From the NCBI GenBank assembly GCA_026388415.1, contig JAPLJV010000023.1, forward strand, positions 39,170-103,169: a stretch of 64,000 bases of DNA, in the 5' to 3' direction. Below, piece by piece: positions 61,634 to 64,000 of this stretch. The position numbers were made by a program, and so were the translations under genes. The notes below the pieces were generated by a model. That model was not told where the DNA came from. It did not search any database and saw nothing but the letters and a program-made list of their open reading frames with translations. Position 1 is the stretch's first letter. Each line of letters begins with the position of its first letter. The DNA is from Deltaproteobacteria bacterium (GTDB taxonomy: Bacteria > Desulfobacterota > Syntrophia > Syntrophales > JACQWR01).

Positions 61634-62335
61634 CTAATCCAGATCAGGCTTAAAACGGTAGCCGATGCCTGGCTCGTTAAGTAAAAAATGAGGACGGGCT
61701 GAATCAGCCTCAATCTTCTTTCTTAATTGATTCATGAAAACACGGAGATAGTGGGTCTGTTCTATGTAGGAAGGTCCCCATACCTCCTTGAGGATGTGTC
61801 TATGAGTCATAACCCGGCCGGCGTTCCTGACAAGAACCACCAACAGCCGATACTCTATGGGCGTAAGGTGAACCTCCCTGCCGCCACGATGAACTTGCCT
61901 CTTTAAGAAATCAATACTCAGGTCCTCGGCAGTAAAAATCGCGTCCCTTTGATCCTGGCTTTTAGGCACAGCATGTCGGAGGGCAACGCGGATTCTGGCC
62001 AATAGTTCACCAGAGCCAAAAGGCTTCGTCAAATAGTCATCCGCCCCCTCATCAAGGGCCTTTATTTTATCCCCTTCCTGTTCCCTTGCAGAAATAACGA
62101 TGATGGGTACGGCAGACCATTCCCGCAATTTTTTAATAACTTCAAGGCCATCCATATCGGGAAGTCCCAAATCGAGCAGTACTATATCGGGACTCCGTGC
62201 CGCCGCCTGGGAAAGTCCCTCGGCAGCCGTTTCTGCTTCAATCAAAGCATATCGTTCACTTTGCAGCGTTACCCGGAGAAAGCGCCTCATCTGGCGTTCG
62301 TCTTCAATTAAAAGTATTGTGGCAAGATTTTCCAT
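61634..62335 (-). CDS. kdpE: KdpE response regulator
   Basis: 233 residues from the ATG at 62335, overlapping the kdpD stop (TGATG). OmpR-family layout: receiver domain with phospho-acceptor Asp in IVLLDLGLPDMDG and Lys in TKPFGSGELLARI, then a winged-helix domain (HLTPIEYRLLVVLVRNAGRVMTH-like). The RYKP-type ending (GIGYRFKPDLD) is typical of KdpE. It regulates the Kdp potassium transporter with KdpD. Confidence 0.93.
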   Translation of the reverse strand: MENLATILLIEDERQMRRFLRVTLQSERYALIEAETAAEGLSQAAARSPDIVLLDLGLPDMDGLEVIKKLREWSAVPIIVISAREQEGDKIKALDEGADDYLTKPFGSGELLARIRVALRHAVPKSQDQRDAIFTAEDLSIDFLKRQVHRGGREVHLTPIEYRLLVVLVRNAGRVMTHRHILKEVWGPSYIEQTHYLRVFMNQLRKKIEADSARPHFLLNEPGIGYRFKPDLD

Positions 62336-64000
62336 CAAGACAGTTCCTTCTCAGGCAGTAAGGAGGGCGGCGTCCCTTCGATAGGTATAAGGAATTTAAT
62401 TATGGCGCCGCCGCTTGGCCGGTTCTCAGCCCAGATACGGCCACCGTGCGCCTCAATTATTGCCCGGCAAATTGAAAGACCAATACCGGAGCCCATCCTG
62501 GTATCTTTGCTGCGGGCAAATTTATTAAAGATGGTTTCTTCTTCACGGACCGGTATGCCAGGGCCTCGATCGGCGATTTCTATCAGCACAGCTGAATCAT
62601 GAGACGTAATTGCGACTTCAATGGGACTTCCCGGAGGGGTATGTCTTAAGGCATTTTCCATGAGATTGGCGAAAACCTGTTCCATGAGGAGGGTGTCAAA
62701 CGGGACAAGGGGAAGATCTGCGGGGATTTTCAAGTCCAAGGGGCGCTCCTTCAGGCGCTCCGAAAGCCGATTAAGAACGACTCCGATAATTTCCTCCAAG
62801 GGCTGCCATTCTTTATTCACTTTGGTTGCCCCTGTTTCTATCCTGGTCAGATTCAGGACGTTGCGGATGATGCGTTCGAGACGGTCCGTCTCTTCGTGTA
62901 TAGTGCGCAATAACTCCAAGCGATCTGATACGTCAAGCGTTCCATCCTTCTGGAGAAGCGTGCTGGCAGCCCCCGCAACAACCGCCAGCGGCGTTCGCAG
63001 GTCATGTGACACGGAACTTAGGAAAGCATTCCTCACCTTCTGCGCTTCAGCTCTCAGTCGTTCGTCATGCGCTTCTTTGGCGTGCATAACTCTTTCGAGC
63101 GCCATAGCTGTCTGGTTTACAAAGCTTTCCAGAAAATGCATGTCCTCGGGAACGAATCGCCCCTTAGTATTCTGTGAGGAAATGCTCACAACTCCCATCA
63201 CGCCGGATGAGGCAATCATCGGCAAATATAGGGCCTTGGCACCGGGGAGTGTGTCTGTGTCCAGCCCGGCGGATTGCCGATTGTCAAAAACCCATCTAGC
63301 GACGCCCAGCTCTTTCTGATCAATGTCAAAGGTCAACGGCAACTTCTGGGTAACGACCAACTCACCTTGTTCATTCGCGACAAGGATCGCAATCTGGCCC
63401 TTGAATGCCTCGCTGATGTGCCGCAAGCTTATTTCGTATATTCTTTCCTTCTTGCGTTCCCGAGCGAGTTCCCGGCTGAGTGCATACAGGGCGGCCGTGC
63501 TCATTTCGCGTTTTCTTGAAGCCGCTGCCTGTTCGCGGATCTGAAGCGTCAGTCGTGAAATTACATAAGCAACAACAAACATGACGCCAAATGTTGCCAG
63601 AAAGCGGATATCACTTACGGCAAACGTAAAAAAGGGGGGCACAAAAAAGAAGTCGAAGGCGGCTACACTGAGCAGGGTGGCGACCAGGGCGGGCCAGCGA
63701 CTGGTACGCGCAGATGTAACGACAATGCCCAAGAGGTAGATCATTGCCACATCCGTTCTGTCCAGGTAGGGAAAGGTCAGACGCGCCACGACAGTGCTTA
63801 ATGCAACGGCTCCAATACGCCAGTACCACTCTCGAGATTTGATTTTAGGCGATGAGGTCCTAGTATCCGGCTTAATGGAGTTTTCCGCTGCGTCTCCCGT
63901 GATCACATAGATATCTATGCTGCCGCTTCCCCTGATGATTTCGTCGAGCGGTGATCCAAAGAGCCTGTCCTTCCAGCGCGTTTGCATCGGCTTGCCAACG
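62335..64000 (-). CDS. kdpD: KdpD sensor kinase, C-terminal part (runs off right edge)
   Basis: The frame continues beyond 64000 (VGKP precedes the first internal Met), so the N-terminal KdpD Walker domain is outside. Visible: end of the USP domain (RLFGSPLDEIIRGSGSIDIYV), transmembrane block (about four segments, YLDRTDVAMIYLLGIVVTSA), GAF-like domain, HisKA with the phospho-acceptor His in SSVSHDLRTPLAVVAG, and HATPase (ADRGPGIPVREEETIF; GSGIGLSICRAIIEAHGG). Senses potassium limitation or osmotic stress. Confidence 0.93.
   Translation of the reverse strand, partial: VGKPMQTRWKDRLFGSPLDEIIRGSGSIDIYVITGDAAENSIKPDTRTSSPKIKSREWYWRIGAVALSTVVARLTFPYLDRTDVAMIYLLGIVVTSARTSRWPALVATLLSVAAFDFFFVPPFFTFAVSDIRFLATFGVMFVVAYVISRLTLQIREQAAASRKREMSTAALYALSRELARERKKERIYEISLRHISEAFKGQIAILVANEQGELVVTQKLPLTFDIDQKELGVARWVFDNRQSAGLDTDTLPGAKALYLPMIASSGVMGVVSISSQNTKGRFVPEDMHFLESFVNQTAMALERVMHAKEAHDERLRAEAQKVRNAFLSSVSHDLRTPLAVVAGAASTLLQKDGTLDVSDRLELLRTIHEETDRLERIIRNVLNLTRIETGATKVNKEWQPLEEIIGVVLNRLSERLKERPLDLKIPADLPLVPFDTLLMEQVFANLMENALRHTPPGSPIEVAITSHDSAVLIEIADRGPGIPVREEETIFNKFARSKDTRMGSGIGLSICRAIIEAHGGRIWAENRPSGGAIIKFLIPIEGTPPSLLPEKELS

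Overview
The window reads as chromosome from an anaerobic Deltaproteobacterium (Desulfobacterota; a Syntrophus/Smithella-like relative is my best guess) carrying one large integrated element. The lineage is inferred only from gene content: ferredoxin-type glutamate-synthase-like proteins, a GlcD-type FAD/Fe-S oxidase, a biotin operon with its own acyl-carrier genes, a NifA-like sigma-54 activator beside amtB-glnK, and KdpDE.

Left chromosome (1-25592). A minus-strand operon of one FAD/Fe-S oxidase and two glutamate-synthase-like FMN proteins (the last cut by the window edge) is followed by a PEP-utilising mobile-domain protein (4669-6306). A compact biotin operon then runs bioB, bioA, hotdog protein 1, ACP, nitroreductase, ketoacyl synthase, hotdog protein 2, bioF, bioD, radical SAM (6479-14609). 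A minus-strand nitrogen and glutamine block follows: VTT membrane protein, guaA, carA, glnA, a decayed gltD-like remnant and a NifA-like regulator. The regulator is divergent from amtB-glnK, which has a near-consensus sigma-54 promoter. A tRNA-Asn and the 5' part of comM close this part.

Inserted element (25593-61156, about 35.6 kb, visibly richer in A+T). It is integrated inside comM by a large serine recombinase. Both junctions can be read: a CC core, attP arms in inverted orientation at equal distance from the core, and a comM frame that is restored exactly if the element is removed. It carries replication and maintenance genes (primase-helicase, DnaA-like ATPase, ParB-like protein, tyrosine recombinase catalytic domain), antirestriction and accessory genes (ArdC-like, DUF2958, RadC-like, DEDDh exonuclease), a complete His-Xaa-Ser (hxs) radical-SAM cassette with secreted neighbours, an HD + AlbA_2 pair, a tandem-AAA operon, a degenerate FtsZ-like protein and several unrecognised proteins. 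I see no capsid, relaxase or type IV secretion genes, so it looks like an integrative plasmid or satellite, not a complete phage or conjugative element.

Right chromosome (61157-64000). The 3' part of comM is followed by kdpE and the C-terminal part of kdpD on the minus strand.

The most unusual observations are: (1) joining the element ends in silico gives an uninterrupted reading frame from the serine integrase, across attP, into a small excisionase-like HTH domain, so integration and excision would swap the integrase C-terminus; (2) the two hotdog proteins of the biotin operon each keep only one of the two FabZ catalytic residues, suggesting a composite heterodimeric dehydratase; (3) a tubulin/FtsZ-fold protein in the element has lost the nucleotide-binding glycine loop; (4) the hxs cassette travels as cargo.
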